From an uncultured Lachnospiraceae bacterium (GTDB lineage: Bacteria; Bacillota; Clostridia; Lachnospirales; Lachnospiraceae), in the NCBI GenBank assembly GCA_910588565.1, contig CAJUPF010000006.1, forward strand, positions 1 to 64,000: 64,000 nt of DNA, written 5' to 3'. Shown here piece after piece: positions 36,456-45,449 of the stretch. A program made the translations under genes and the position numbers. Positions within the stretch are counted from its first letter, which is position 1, and every line of letters starts with the position of its first letter. The notes beneath the pieces are model-generated. The model was not told where the DNA came from and made no database searches. It worked only from the letters and a program-made list of their open reading frames with translations.

Positions 36456-37484
36456 ATGGATAATAATTTTGGCGGAAGGATCGACAGCGCTGTTACGGAG
36501 GAGCGTATTGATTTGGGAAAACTTGCGCCTTTGGGGCGGCCGTTGGTATTGTACATAGAACCGTCGGGGTATTGCAATTTCAGATGTAAGTTTTGTCCTC
36601 AAGGATTGTATCAAGGGCGTTTGAAAAAAGAAAATTTAACTTTGGAAACAGCAAAAAGAGTTGTTGATGAAATTGAGAATTGGGGATGGGGTAAATGGAA
36701 AAAGATAAGAATTACAGGGGTGGGAGAACCATTGATAAACCCAAAGCTTATAAATATTTTAAAATATATCAGAAAACGTGATATTGCCGATTGTTTGGAG
36801 TTGATTACAAATGGATATTTATTGGATGAAAACTACTGTAAGGAACTCCCGAAATATTTAGACATTATCAGAATTAGTATCAATGGATTGAGTGATGAAG
36901 AATACTGTGAAGTAACAGGCAGCAAGGTTAATTTTGAAGAGTTGGTTTTGAAAATAAGCGAGTTATATAACAAGCGGGGAAATTGTAAGGTATATATAAA
37001 AATTCATAGTAATGCGGTTCAGACACGGGAGAGGGCAGAGAGGTTTTTTGGGATATTTGATTTGATAAGTGATGAAATTGCGATAGAAAATCTTTCTGAT
37101 ATATGGCCGGGATTTAAGAGTGAATTATGCAGCAAAAATAAAAAGTTTAGGTATTCTTTGGATGGAGCAGGATTCGGAACATCTTTATATAAAAGCGTTT
37201 GTCCTCAAATATTTAAATCTCTTCAAATTTACGCAAACGGCGACGTTGGGCCATGCTGCGTAGATTGGGAAAGAAAGCTGTGTTTGGGTAATTTGAAAGA
37301 GAAAAGATTGTCTGATATCTGGAACGGAAAAGAACTTTTTGATTTAAGGATGCAACATCTTGAACTGGAAAAAGACAGAATTTCTGTTTGCCGGGAATGC
37401 ATGGCAAATAATTATATGGAAATTGACAATCTGGATTATGCAATACAGGAAATAAAAAACCGAATGTTACAAGGGAGTAAGTAA
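36456..37484 (+). CDS. Radical SAM enzyme with SPASM-like C-terminus
   Basis: A 342-residue radical SAM protein. The 4Fe-4S/SAM site is C40-x3-C44-x2-C47 (GYCNFRCKFC). GVGEPLINP follows as the GGE-like motif. The C-terminal region has more cysteines (VCPQIF, PCCVDWER, CRECMANN), a SPASM/twitch-type auxiliary cluster domain. Such enzymes modify peptides, tRNAs or sugars. Placed next to an FkbM methyltransferase among sugar genes, it may alter a nucleotide sugar, but the substrate is not shown. Confidence 0.82.
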   Translation: MDNNFGGRIDSAVTEERIDLGKLAPLGRPLVLYIEPSGYCNFRCKFCPQGLYQGRLKKENLTLETAKRVVDEIENWGWGKWKKIRITGVGEPLINPKLINILKYIRKRDIADCLELITNGYLLDENYCKELPKYLDIIRISINGLSDEEYCEVTGSKVNFEELVLKISELYNKRGNCKVYIKIHSNAVQTRERAERFFGIFDLISDEIAIENLSDIWPGFKSELCSKNKKFRYSLDGAGFGTSLYKSVCPQIFKSLQIYANGDVGPCCVDWERKLCLGNLKEKRLSDIWNGKELFDLRMQHLELEKDRISVCRECMANNYMEIDNLDYAIQEIKNRMLQGSK

Positions 37485-37485
37485 A

Positions 37486-38583
37486 ATGAGCTTTACAGAG
37501 TTATTGTTGGAGACAGCATACAAAAAAAAGCAATTGGTTATGAACAAGCTGAAGTATGCAGATAATATTGTAATTTGGGGAACCGGTATTGCAGCGGGAA
37601 TCGTGTACGACAAATTTAAAGAGCTGAAAAAGGATATAAAATTTTTTGTTGAAAGCAGCCAAAGTGTTCCGAAGCAGAAGTTTAAGGATAAAGCAGTAAA
37701 AGATATAACGGATATTGTTCCATCTGACTTTGTGATAATTGCAGCTAATTTTAACTATGCCATACATAAAAAGCTAGAAGCGGCAGGTATAGAAAATTAT
37801 ATGTATTTAGACCCGCATTGGTTCAAGAATGCCGGTATGGACAGTTTCGACAGATTTGAATGTCTTTTGCGGGAAAATGAGGGGAAGATAAATCAAGCTT
37901 ATGAATTATTAGAAGATCCTAAATCCAGAAAGTCCTTTCAAAATGTGCTTCTTCACAGAGCGGTACACGATATAACATTGTTGGAAGAAATATACGAGGA
38001 ACCTGCATATTTTGGGAACGATGTGATTGGGGCTGTGGACGGTGTTTTTGTAGATTGCGGGGCGTTTCAGGGTGATACGCTGCAGCAGTTTTTGAGCCAG
38101 GGAAGGACGGAATATAAATACTATGCAATAGAACCAGAAGAATATAATTATGGGAAGTTAGTAGACTACTGCAGAAAATGCAATGTAGAGAATGTGGTTT
38201 GCTTAAATTTGGGCGTGTGGGACAAAAAAGAAAAACTATATTTTTGCGGAGAGCAGGGAGCGGATACGGGAAAAATTTTACCAGAAGGAAGCGCGTCCCA
38301 AATAGTGATTAATGCGGATACAATAGATCATATTGTAGGCGGGGAAAATGTTAATTTTATTAAGATGGACATAGAAGGCGCGGAAATCAACGCCTTGCTT
38401 GGCGGAATGAGAGTGATACAACAAAACAGGCCGGCGTTAGCGGTTTCTGCATATCATGAATTGGAGCATCTATGGGAGATCCCGCTTTTGCTGAAATCTT
38501 TTTATAGAGGATACCGGATTTATTTCAGGCATCATAGCTGGAATATGAGCGATACGTTATGTTATGCAATAGCTGATAAATAA
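37486..38583 (+). CDS. FkbM-family methyltransferase
   Basis: A 365-residue protein. The C-terminal half is an FkbM O-methyltransferase: DCGAFQGDTLQ (about residue 188) is the SAM loop and NFIKMDIEGAEINALLGG is the family signature. Residues 1-120 form a Rossmann-like regulator domain (NIVIWGTGIAAGIVYDKF) also seen in other glycan-cluster FkbM proteins. It likely methylates a sugar hydroxyl on the flagellin glycan. It starts two bases after the radical SAM stop. Confidence 0.85.
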   Translation: MSFTELLLETAYKKKQLVMNKLKYADNIVIWGTGIAAGIVYDKFKELKKDIKFFVESSQSVPKQKFKDKAVKDITDIVPSDFVIIAANFNYAIHKKLEAAGIENYMYLDPHWFKNAGMDSFDRFECLLRENEGKINQAYELLEDPKSRKSFQNVLLHRAVHDITLLEEIYEEPAYFGNDVIGAVDGVFVDCGAFQGDTLQQFLSQGRTEYKYYAIEPEEYNYGKLVDYCRKCNVENVVCLNLGVWDKKEKLYFCGEQGADTGKILPEGSASQIVINADTIDHIVGGENVNFIKMDIEGAEINALLGGMRVIQQNRPALAVSAYHELEHLWEIPLLLKSFYRGYRIYFRHHSWNMSDTLCYAIADK

Positions 38584-38608
38584 AGAGGAAGTTTAAGGAG
38601 GGTACAGT

Positions 38609-40144
38609 ATGGCAGGATTTGTTAAACCGTTATTTATTTTTGAAATGGCTAATAACCATCAGGGGAGCGTGGAACACGGTAAGAGTATTATTGGAGAGAT
38701 TCGCAAAGTATGCGATTCGTTTCCAATGTTTGATTTTGCTTTTAAATTTCAGTACCGGGATTTAGATACTTTTATCCATCCGGATTATAAAGGGCGGGAA
38801 GATATTAAGAATGTAAAGCGTTTTCAGGACACCAGATTAAGTATGAAGCAGTTCCAGGAGTTATTAGACGAAGTCCGGAAGAAACAGTTTCAGGCAATTT
38901 GTACCCCATTTGATGAAATATCCGTAGATCGAATTGCAGAGCAGGGATATGATTATATTAAAATTGCAAGCTGTTCTTTTACAGATTGGCCTTTGTTGGA
39001 ACGGATTGCTTCAAAGAAAATGCCGGTCATTGCGTCTGGGGCGGGAAGCAGTATGGAAGACGTTCGTAATGTGGTGAATTTTTTCCGCAATCGGAATATC
39101 CCGTTTTCTTTGATGCACTGTGTGGCGGAATATCCAACGGAAAACCAGAAACTTCAATTAAACCAGATTGATTACTACCATGCGCAGTTTCCTGATATCA
39201 GGATTGGGTTTTCTACGCACGAAGCTCCGGATAATGTGGTTCCGGTTAAGCTGGCGGTTGCAAAAGGAGCGGAGATTTTTGAAAAGCATGTGGGACTTCC
39301 AACAGAGACGATTCAGTTAAATGGATATTCTGCAAATCCAAAACAAGTGGAGTCGTGGCTTGCATCGGCAAAGGAAGCATTTGATATTTGTGGGATTGTT
39401 GGTGAACGTTATCATTCAACGGTAAAAGAGCAGGCTGATTTGGCCGCGTTAAAGAGGGGAGTGTTTACAAAAAAACCGCTGGAAGGAGGCGGATTTATCA
39501 GTACAGACGACATATATCTGGCGTTTCCATGTAAAGAAGGCCAGCTGGTGGCAAGTGATTTATCTAAATATAATAAGATTCAGTTAAAAAAAGGCATGAA
39601 TGAACCTGATATGCCGATTATGGCAGAAAACACAGAAATGACGAATACGTCAAAGGATACACTGGATATAATGGAGCGGTTAATAGCTTTATTGGTAGAA
39701 AGTAATGTTGTGGTTCCGGCAGGAAGCAGCTGTGAAATTTCACATCATTACGGTATAGAAAATTTTGGGCAGACTGGAGTGGCAATGATTGATTGTGTGA
39801 ATCGGGAATATTGCAAGAAAATCCTTGCCGTGCTGCCCGGACAGTCGCATCCTGGCCATTATCATAGAAAGAAAGAAGAGACATTTGTGGTTCTGCATGG
39901 GGAACTGAACATTGTATTGGATGGAAACGATACGGTTTTACATAAGGGAGATATTATGACAATTGAACGGAATGTGAGTCATAGTTTTTCATCGGAAAAG
40001 GGATGCATTTTTGAAGAGATATCGACGACACATTACGCAAATGATTCAATATATCCAGAAAGCGATAAGTTTGTAAGGCCGAGAAAAACTATGGTACACT
40101 TTACACAGGAGATGCTGAGAGAAATTAATGGGAAGGAAGCTTAA
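38609..40144 (+). CDS. NeuB-family nonulosonic acid synthase fused to a C-terminal cupin
   Basis: A 511-residue protein. Residues 1-280 match the NeuB (sialic/pseudaminic/legionaminic acid synthase) TIM barrel: FIFEMANNHQG near 10, FKFQYRD, ICTPFDE, YIKIASCSFTDWP and IGFSTHE. Residues about 285-345 resemble the SAF/antifreeze-like part. Residues 385-490 are a cupin with HPGHYHRKKEE (about 412-422) and a later His (NVSHSF). NeuB enzymes condense PEP with a hexosamine. The added cupin is not part of standard NeuB. No neuA-type CMP-synthetase or neuC/pseC/G/H set is in the window, so the full pathway is not visible here. Confidence 0.82.
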   Translation: MAGFVKPLFIFEMANNHQGSVEHGKSIIGEIRKVCDSFPMFDFAFKFQYRDLDTFIHPDYKGREDIKNVKRFQDTRLSMKQFQELLDEVRKKQFQAICTPFDEISVDRIAEQGYDYIKIASCSFTDWPLLERIASKKMPVIASGAGSSMEDVRNVVNFFRNRNIPFSLMHCVAEYPTENQKLQLNQIDYYHAQFPDIRIGFSTHEAPDNVVPVKLAVAKGAEIFEKHVGLPTETIQLNGYSANPKQVESWLASAKEAFDICGIVGERYHSTVKEQADLAALKRGVFTKKPLEGGGFISTDDIYLAFPCKEGQLVASDLSKYNKIQLKKGMNEPDMPIMAENTEMTNTSKDTLDIMERLIALLVESNVVVPAGSSCEISHHYGIENFGQTGVAMIDCVNREYCKKILAVLPGQSHPGHYHRKKEETFVVLHGELNIVLDGNDTVLHKGDIMTIERNVSHSFSSEKGCIFEEISTTHYANDSIYPESDKFVRPRKTMVHFTQEMLREINGKEA

Positions 40145-40148
40145 ATAG

Positions 40149-41273
40149 ATGAAAGTATTATTTGCAGACTTCAGGCCGATGCATAATGAGATCCGCAATG
40201 AGTTAGACGAGGCATATAGGAGAGTGTTGGAGCGCAGCTCCTTTATTCAGGGAGAGGAGTGCGAGGCTTTTGAACGGGAATTTGCATCATACTGCGGCGC
40301 GAAATATTGTGTTGGGGTTGCCAGTGGATTAGATGCGATTTATTTGCTTTTGAAGGCGCTGGGGATAAAGATGGGGGATGAGGTGATTATTCCATCGAAT
40401 ACATTTATCGCCACAGCGTTAGCTGTCTCCTATGCAGGTGCAGTTCCGGTATTGGTAGAGCCAGAAATTGAGACATATAATATAGACCCAAATCAGATTG
40501 AGGAGGCAATTACAGAAAAAACAAGAGCTATTATTGCCGTACATTTGCAGGGACGTGCGGCGGACATGGATGCAATACAGAAGATTGCAGAGAGACATCA
40601 ATTAGTTTTGGTGGAAGACGCCGCACAGGCTCATGGAGCGGCTTATAAAGGGAAAAAAGTGGGAACGCTTTCGGATGGGGCGGCGTTTAGCTTCTATCCA
40701 GGGAAAAACCTGGGGGCATTAGGAGATGGGGGAGGCATTGTTACAAATAGTAAAATACTGGCAGATAAATTGCGTGCTTTGGGGAATTATGGATCTGATT
40801 ATAAATACCATCATATCTATAAAGGCGTAAATAGCAGATTGGATGAAATGCAGGCAGCTTTTTTAAGGGTAAAGCTGCGTAATTTGGATCGTTGGAATTT
40901 GGGACGGCAAAAAATTGCAGAAAGATATTTGAATGAAATTGATAATCCGCGTATTCAGCTTCCATTGGCAAACAGCCGAGAATATGGGCATATTTATCAT
41001 ATATTTGCAATACGGTGTGAGAAAAGGGAAGAATTAGAAAGGTATTTAAATGGAAAAGGCATCTGTACCGTAAAACATTATCCTGTTCCTCTGCATATGC
41101 AAAAGGCTTATGAAGATTTAGGATTTTTAAAAGGATCGTTACCCATTGCAGAAGAAATCAGCAGGACAATACTTAGTATTCCAATGTTTTATGGTATGGC
41201 GTCTGATGAAGTTACTTATGTGATAGAATCGTTAAATACATTTAAATATGGAGAAAAAATATGCAGATTGTAA
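40149..41273 (+). CDS. DegT/DnrJ/EryC1-type sugar aminotransferase (FdtB/QdtB-like)
   Basis: A 374-residue PLP-dependent aminotransferase. Lys186 in SFYPGKNLG is the PLP lysine and EDAAQAHGA the cofactor aspartate region. The next gene is an FdtA/QdtA-type 3,4-ketoisomerase, so this enzyme probably aminates C3 of dTDP-3-keto-6-deoxyhexose (dTDP-Fuc3N or dTDP-Qui3N). RmlA and RmlB, needed to supply dTDP-4-keto-6-deoxyglucose, are not in the window and must be elsewhere. Confidence 0.88.
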   Translation: MKVLFADFRPMHNEIRNELDEAYRRVLERSSFIQGEECEAFEREFASYCGAKYCVGVASGLDAIYLLLKALGIKMGDEVIIPSNTFIATALAVSYAGAVPVLVEPEIETYNIDPNQIEEAITEKTRAIIAVHLQGRAADMDAIQKIAERHQLVLVEDAAQAHGAAYKGKKVGTLSDGAAFSFYPGKNLGALGDGGGIVTNSKILADKLRALGNYGSDYKYHHIYKGVNSRLDEMQAAFLRVKLRNLDRWNLGRQKIAERYLNEIDNPRIQLPLANSREYGHIYHIFAIRCEKREELERYLNGKGICTVKHYPVPLHMQKAYEDLGFLKGSLPIAEEISRTILSIPMFYGMASDEVTYVIESLNTFKYGEKICRL

Positions 41274-41680
41274 AATATGTATTTAGCCAGCATGGAGATG
41301 ACAGAGGTCAACTCATTGCTTTGGAAGAATATAATGACATACCTTTTGAGATCAAACGAGTGTACTATATGTATGGCACTAAGGAGGGAGTAAGGCGTGG
41401 ATTTCATGCCCATAAAAATTTACAGCAAATACTCGTATGTGTGCATGGGAGTTGCGATATTCTGTTGGATAATGGAACGGAAAAGAAAATTGTCTCTTTG
41501 GAGAAGCCATACGAAGGCTTGTATGTCCCAAATGATATGTGGCGGGAAATGTATCATTTTTCAGAAGACGCAGTTTTACTGGTTTTAGCCTCTGATATTT
41601 ACAGAGAAGAAGATTACATTAGAGATTATGATAAATTTTTAGAATTTGTCAGCCATAAGGAGGGGGAAGAAGCCAAATGA
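41261..41680 (+). CDS. FdtA/QdtA-type sugar 3,4-ketoisomerase (cupin)
   Basis: A 139-residue cupin of the WxcM-like/FdtA family (dTDP-4-keto-6-deoxyglucose 3,4-ketoisomerase). The signature [11 protein letters not shown] near residue 13 and [12 protein letters not shown] (about 43-54) are present, with the catalytic His residues kept. The ATG at 41261 has GGAG upstream and overlaps the aminotransferase by 13 bases; its own stop overlaps the next gene by four bases. Fdt or Qdt stereochemistry cannot be told by eye. Confidence 0.88.
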   Translation: MQIVKYVFSQHGDDRGQLIALEEYNDIPFEIKRVYYMYGTKEGVRRGFHAHKNLQQILVCVHGSCDILLDNGTEKKIVSLEKPYEGLYVPNDMWREMYHFSEDAVLLVLASDIYREEDYIRDYDKFLEFVSHKEGEEAK

Positions 41681-42723
41681 TAAGTATTGTGATTGGAGTA
41701 TACAATGGTGAAAACTATCTTAACGCATGCATTGACTCTGTACTGAATCAGACGTATGAAGATATTCAGATTATCTTGGTGGACGACAAATCACAAGATA
41801 ATTCAATGGCTATTTCCCAAAAGTATATGCGTGAGTATCCAGAAAAAATTAAGCTGATTGCACACGAAGAGAATAAGGGTACTGCGGCGGCTTTGAATAC
41901 AGGGATATTAGCCTCGGATGGTGAGTATGTAATGATTATGGGAGATGATGACTGGCTTGATCCAGACTTATGTGAAAATATATATGATGTAACGAGCCAG
42001 AAAGAGGCAGACATTGTGTTTACGGGGAAAAAGGGATGGATTGGCGGACAAAGCATTTTATACAAGCCGTATCCAAGGGAATATTTGGGAATTATGACGG
42101 TAGAAAAGAAGAGAAAAACTCTGGTACATTTGGCTAATGATTCGGGATTTGTAATCGTAGGGGCGTATCGCAGATCGTTTTTAATGGAGAATAATTTGTT
42201 GTTTCAGCAAATGGTACCAGAGGACATTCCGGTTACGCCGCTCTGTGTGGTTTGTGCAAGTAATATTGAGATGGTAGATAATAGTTATTATAATTACAGG
42301 ATTCATGACAACTCTGTGACACATAAAAAAAATTCGGATTTTTATTTGAATATTTATAAGGCCGGCTTGTTGATGAGGCAGAATTTTATTGACAGAAAGA
42401 TTTACGGCATTTATCGTGAAGAAGTGGATTTTGCCTTTATATTAAGCACATATTATGTTACGATTTATAATGCTTTGGCGAGATATGATGAAAGGCCAAT
42501 CGAGCTGATGATCAAAGTGAGAGATATCATTCGGGAATTGGCGCCGAATTGGAAAGAAAATGTTTATATTCACTTATGCTGGGTTCAATGGAAATATGAA
42601 CTGTTAAAGCTTAACGATGAATCTCCACAGCGTTTGGCAGAGCGTTTTCCAGATTGTGATGAATTTATAAAAAAAGCGCGTAATGGAGAATTGGAAAAAG
42701 AATTTTCTGGGGGGGAGAGATGA
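41677..42723 (+). CDS. GT2 family glycosyltransferase
   Basis: A 348-residue GT-A enzyme with [20 protein letters not shown] at the start, IILVDDKSQDNS, and GDDDW at 89-93 as the metal-binding site. Placed directly after fdtB-fdtA, it is a good candidate to transfer the 3-amino sugar. The ATGA overlap shows co-translation with fdtA. Confidence 0.88.
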   Translation: MISIVIGVYNGENYLNACIDSVLNQTYEDIQIILVDDKSQDNSMAISQKYMREYPEKIKLIAHEENKGTAAALNTGILASDGEYVMIMGDDDWLDPDLCENIYDVTSQKEADIVFTGKKGWIGGQSILYKPYPREYLGIMTVEKKRKTLVHLANDSGFVIVGAYRRSFLMENNLLFQQMVPEDIPVTPLCVVCASNIEMVDNSYYNYRIHDNSVTHKKNSDFYLNIYKAGLLMRQNFIDRKIYGIYREEVDFAFILSTYYVTIYNALARYDERPIELMIKVRDIIRELAPNWKENVYIHLCWVQWKYELLKLNDESPQRLAERFPDCDEFIKKARNGELEKEFSGGER

Positions 42724-42782
42724 AAGTTTTGGATTTTTTAATTTATTCAGGAATAAACGGCAATTCGTTAAGAACATTATAA
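42720..42782 (+). CDS. 20-codon ORF, possibly a gene remnant
   Basis: ATG 42720 overlaps the glycosyltransferase stop (ATGA) behind a strong GGGGGGAGAG site and encodes 20 residues starting MKVLDFLIYSG, ending at TAA 42780. This start resembles those of glycosyltransferases or nucleotide-binding proteins, so it may be what is left of a deleted gene, or a coupling peptide. The rest of the gap to 42826 holds nothing else. Confidence 0.4.
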   Translation: MKVLDFLIYSGINGNSLRTL

Positions 42783-42825
42783 AGGTGAAATGAACTAGGT
42801 ATGTATAATTTGAAAAGGGTGAAAA

Positions 42826-43893
42826 ATGGCTAGAATTTTAATTGCGGGAGCGGGAGGAGCACCTTCAGAGGGTGTGATTCATTCATTATTGCTAAGTCCG
42901 CAGCAGGAAGAAATAATCGGTATGGGGGCAGCAGCGTCGGATTTGGTATTATCAAATGCAAAGAGAAAGTATTTGATACCTTATGCAAACGATCCCGCTT
43001 ATAAAAAAGAGCTGATAAAGGTATTGGATAAGGAACATCCAGATCTGATTCATTTTCAGAACGATTTGGAAATCTATCATGCATCTTTAATCAGAGATGA
43101 TATTATGGCCTGCGGCACAAATATATATATGCCCCGGCATGAGGTTATTGAAACTTGTGTAAGTAAATGGAAGTCCTGGAGAGCATTTAAAAGAGCCGGA
43201 ATTGTTGTGCCGCAGAATATATTTATTAGGGATGAAGCTGACTTAAAACTGGCTTTTAAAGAACTTGGGGATGAAGATGGCAAAGTGTGGCTCAGGGCAG
43301 AATCCATGGGAGGAGGCGGAATAGGTTCTATTCCCACAAATGATTATGCAATGGCGAAAGCCTGGATTGACAGATATCATGGATGGGGGAATTTTATTGC
43401 GGCTGAAATGCTTGGATGCCAGACAGTAACATTTCTTTCGATCTGGTGGAAGGGAGAGTTGATCTGCGGACAGACCAGGAAGAGAGCGGGCTGGATTCAT
43501 GGCAATAGATCCGCGTCTGGCGTGACCGGAGTTACAAAAGTTGGAACAACTTGTAGTGATGAGATTGTTACAGATACCGCAATTAAATCAATTAAAGCTG
43601 TTGATCATGATCCGCATGGTATTTTTGGCGTTGATATGGCTTATGATAAGAATGGAGCGCCAAATCCTACTGAGATCAATATTTCCAGATTTTTTACGAC
43701 AATTTTGTTCTTTACAAGAGCTGGATTAAATATGCCGGTAATTTTTAAGGATTTAGCGCTTTATGGAAAGCGGCCAAAATTGGAAAAAAGGATTAATCCA
43801 TTGCCCGATGGGCTCAGCTGGTTTCGGGGGATGGACACAGAACCTAGATTGCTGGCAATGGATGAAATGGGCAGGGAGTTGATTCAATTATGA
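42826..43893 (+). CDS. ATP-grasp-like enzyme (carbamoyl-phosphate synthase type)
   Basis: A 355-residue protein. Residues 1-110 form a PurK/CarB-like N-terminal domain (ILIAGAGGAPSEGVIHSL), and about 115-300 an ATP-grasp domain with VWLRAESMGGGGIGS as the glycine loop and PNPTEINISRFF (about 286-297) as the metal-binding Glu/Asn stretch. ATP-grasp enzymes ligate an acyl-phosphate to an amine or thiol. Here it could join an amino acid or small acid to an amino sugar. It is co-translated (ATGA) with an epimerase and then a HAD gene, forming a three-gene unit. Confidence 0.8.
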   Translation: MARILIAGAGGAPSEGVIHSLLLSPQQEEIIGMGAAASDLVLSNAKRKYLIPYANDPAYKKELIKVLDKEHPDLIHFQNDLEIYHASLIRDDIMACGTNIYMPRHEVIETCVSKWKSWRAFKRAGIVVPQNIFIRDEADLKLAFKELGDEDGKVWLRAESMGGGGIGSIPTNDYAMAKAWIDRYHGWGNFIAAEMLGCQTVTFLSIWWKGELICGQTRKRAGWIHGNRSASGVTGVTKVGTTCSDEIVTDTAIKSIKAVDHDPHGIFGVDMAYDKNGAPNPTEINISRFFTTILFFTRAGLNMPVIFKDLALYGKRPKLEKRINPLPDGLSWFRGMDTEPRLLAMDEMGRELIQL

Positions 43894-44786
43894 AAATATT
43901 AATTACAGGGGCTTCTGGTTTTGTGGGAAGTAAAGTATTGGACAGGTTAAAGCTGATATATGGAACTGAAAGTATAATTGCTCTTTCTTCAAGAAGTATT
44001 GAGGGCGTTAAAACAGTTGATTCTCATAACTATAAATTTGGCAGGAATTATTTGGAAGAAAGCGGCTGCGGGGATGTTAAGGTTTTAATCCATATAGGCG
44101 CCTTTATACCAAAAGCTGCAAAGGATGTAGATAATATGGAGTTAACAACAGAAAATATTGAAAATACGCAGCGTTTGCTGCAATCTCGAATGGAACAATT
44201 AGAAAAAATTATTTTTATTAGTACTATAGATGTATATGCACGTTGTCAGGGTACTTTAGATGAAACAATGTTGACTGTGCCTTCAACTTTATATGGTTGG
44301 TCGAAACTTTATTGTGAGGAGATGGTTAAAAAATATTGTATAGAAAAGAAATGCAGCTACGAAATTTTGAGACTTGGTCATGTTTATGGAGAAGGGGAAG
44401 AAAAATATAAAAAAGCAATGCCTTCGATGATAAACAATGCCGTTATGGGAAAAGATTTAAATATTTACGGAGATGGAAAAGCTGTCAGGACATTTGTTTA
44501 CATTGATGATGTCGCCGAGGCAATTGTGAATGCAATAAATTTATACGAATCCGAGACGATTAATGTTGTTGGAAATGAAAGTGTCACAATAGAAGAATTA
44601 GCCAAAATGATACAATCCTTTGCCGATAGGCAGATTAATATTATACATACGCCTTCGGATGTGTCAAACGTAAATTATGTCTTTGATAATTCTAAAATGA
44701 GAATGCATTTGATTCAGTCGTTTACTCCATTAGAAGCAGGTTTAAAGAGGGAGTATGATTATATGAAAGAAAAGCTGGGACAATGA
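43890..44786 (+). CDS. NAD-dependent sugar epimerase/dehydratase (extended SDR)
   Basis: A 298-residue extended SDR with GASGFVGSK (7-15) for NAD and Tyr/Lys in YGWSKLYCEE near 132-141. It is slightly shorter than typical GalE/RmlD-like proteins. It could epimerise or reduce a nucleotide sugar of the flagellin glycan; the substrate is open. Four-base overlaps with both neighbours. Confidence 0.82.
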   Translation: MKILITGASGFVGSKVLDRLKLIYGTESIIALSSRSIEGVKTVDSHNYKFGRNYLEESGCGDVKVLIHIGAFIPKAAKDVDNMELTTENIENTQRLLQSRMEQLEKIIFISTIDVYARCQGTLDETMLTVPSTLYGWSKLYCEEMVKKYCIEKKCSYEILRLGHVYGEGEEKYKKAMPSMINNAVMGKDLNIYGDGKAVRTFVYIDDVAEAIVNAINLYESETINVVGNESVTIEELAKMIQSFADRQINIIHTPSDVSNVNYVFDNSKMRMHLIQSFTPLEAGLKREYDYMKEKLGQ

Positions 44787-45409
44787 GTATTATATTTGAT
44801 TTGGATGGAACTTTACTAGATGCATCCAAAAGAATGTATTCGCTTTTTTGCGAATTAGTACCAGACTGTACTCTAACAAAGAAAGAATATTGGAATTATA
44901 AGCGGAATCAGGTTAGTCACAAGATACTTCTTGAATGGAAGTACCCACAGGCTGATTTTGCGGATTTTAATGAACGATGGATGGAGCTGATAGAATCAGA
45001 GAGATATTTGAATATAGATACAGTCTATCCTGATACAATAGAAACCCTAGAAAAATTAAGACAGAGAACCACGCTATATTTATTAACGGCGAGACAACGA
45101 AAGGATAGATTATTAAATGAGCTTAGAAGACTGGATATAGAGAAATATTTTAAAAAAATACTGGCGACAGAAAGAAACTATTCTAAAGAGGAGTTATTGC
45201 AAAGGAATCCGTTGGCGGTTACAGATATTTCCAATAAAAAAAATTATTTTGTTAGCGATATGGGTAAAGATATTGCATTGGGGAACCAGATTGGATACCG
45301 GACGGTTGCAATTACACATGGATTTATGAACAGGGAGAGATTACAGGATTATAACCCTAAAGCGATTATAGATGAATTGAAAGAATTGCTGATGATTTGT
45401 GAAGGATGA
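44783..45409 (+). CDS. HAD-family hydrolase
   Basis: A 208-residue HAD phosphatase with IIFDLDGTLLDAS (Asp6, Asp8), TARQRKDR as motif II and VSDMGKDIALGNQIG as motif IV. In nonulosonic acid pathways a HAD enzyme removes the 9-phosphate, so it may serve the NeuB-like product, but other phosphosugars are possible. Co-translated with the epimerase. Confidence 0.82.
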   Translation: MSIIFDLDGTLLDASKRMYSLFCELVPDCTLTKKEYWNYKRNQVSHKILLEWKYPQADFADFNERWMELIESERYLNIDTVYPDTIETLEKLRQRTTLYLLTARQRKDRLLNELRRLDIEKYFKKILATERNYSKEELLQRNPLAVTDISNKKNYFVSDMGKDIALGNQIGYRTVAITHGFMNRERLQDYNPKAIIDELKELLMICEG

Positions 45410-45449
45410 TTAGGGGAAGAATTAATTGTTTAAAGGTGGAAATAAGAAG

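Noticed and set aside
38609..45409. A complete sialic, pseudaminic or legionaminic acid pathway
   Set aside because: Only a NeuB-like fusion and a HAD are visible; CMP-sugar synthetase and the upstream UDP-sugar enzymes are absent from the window.
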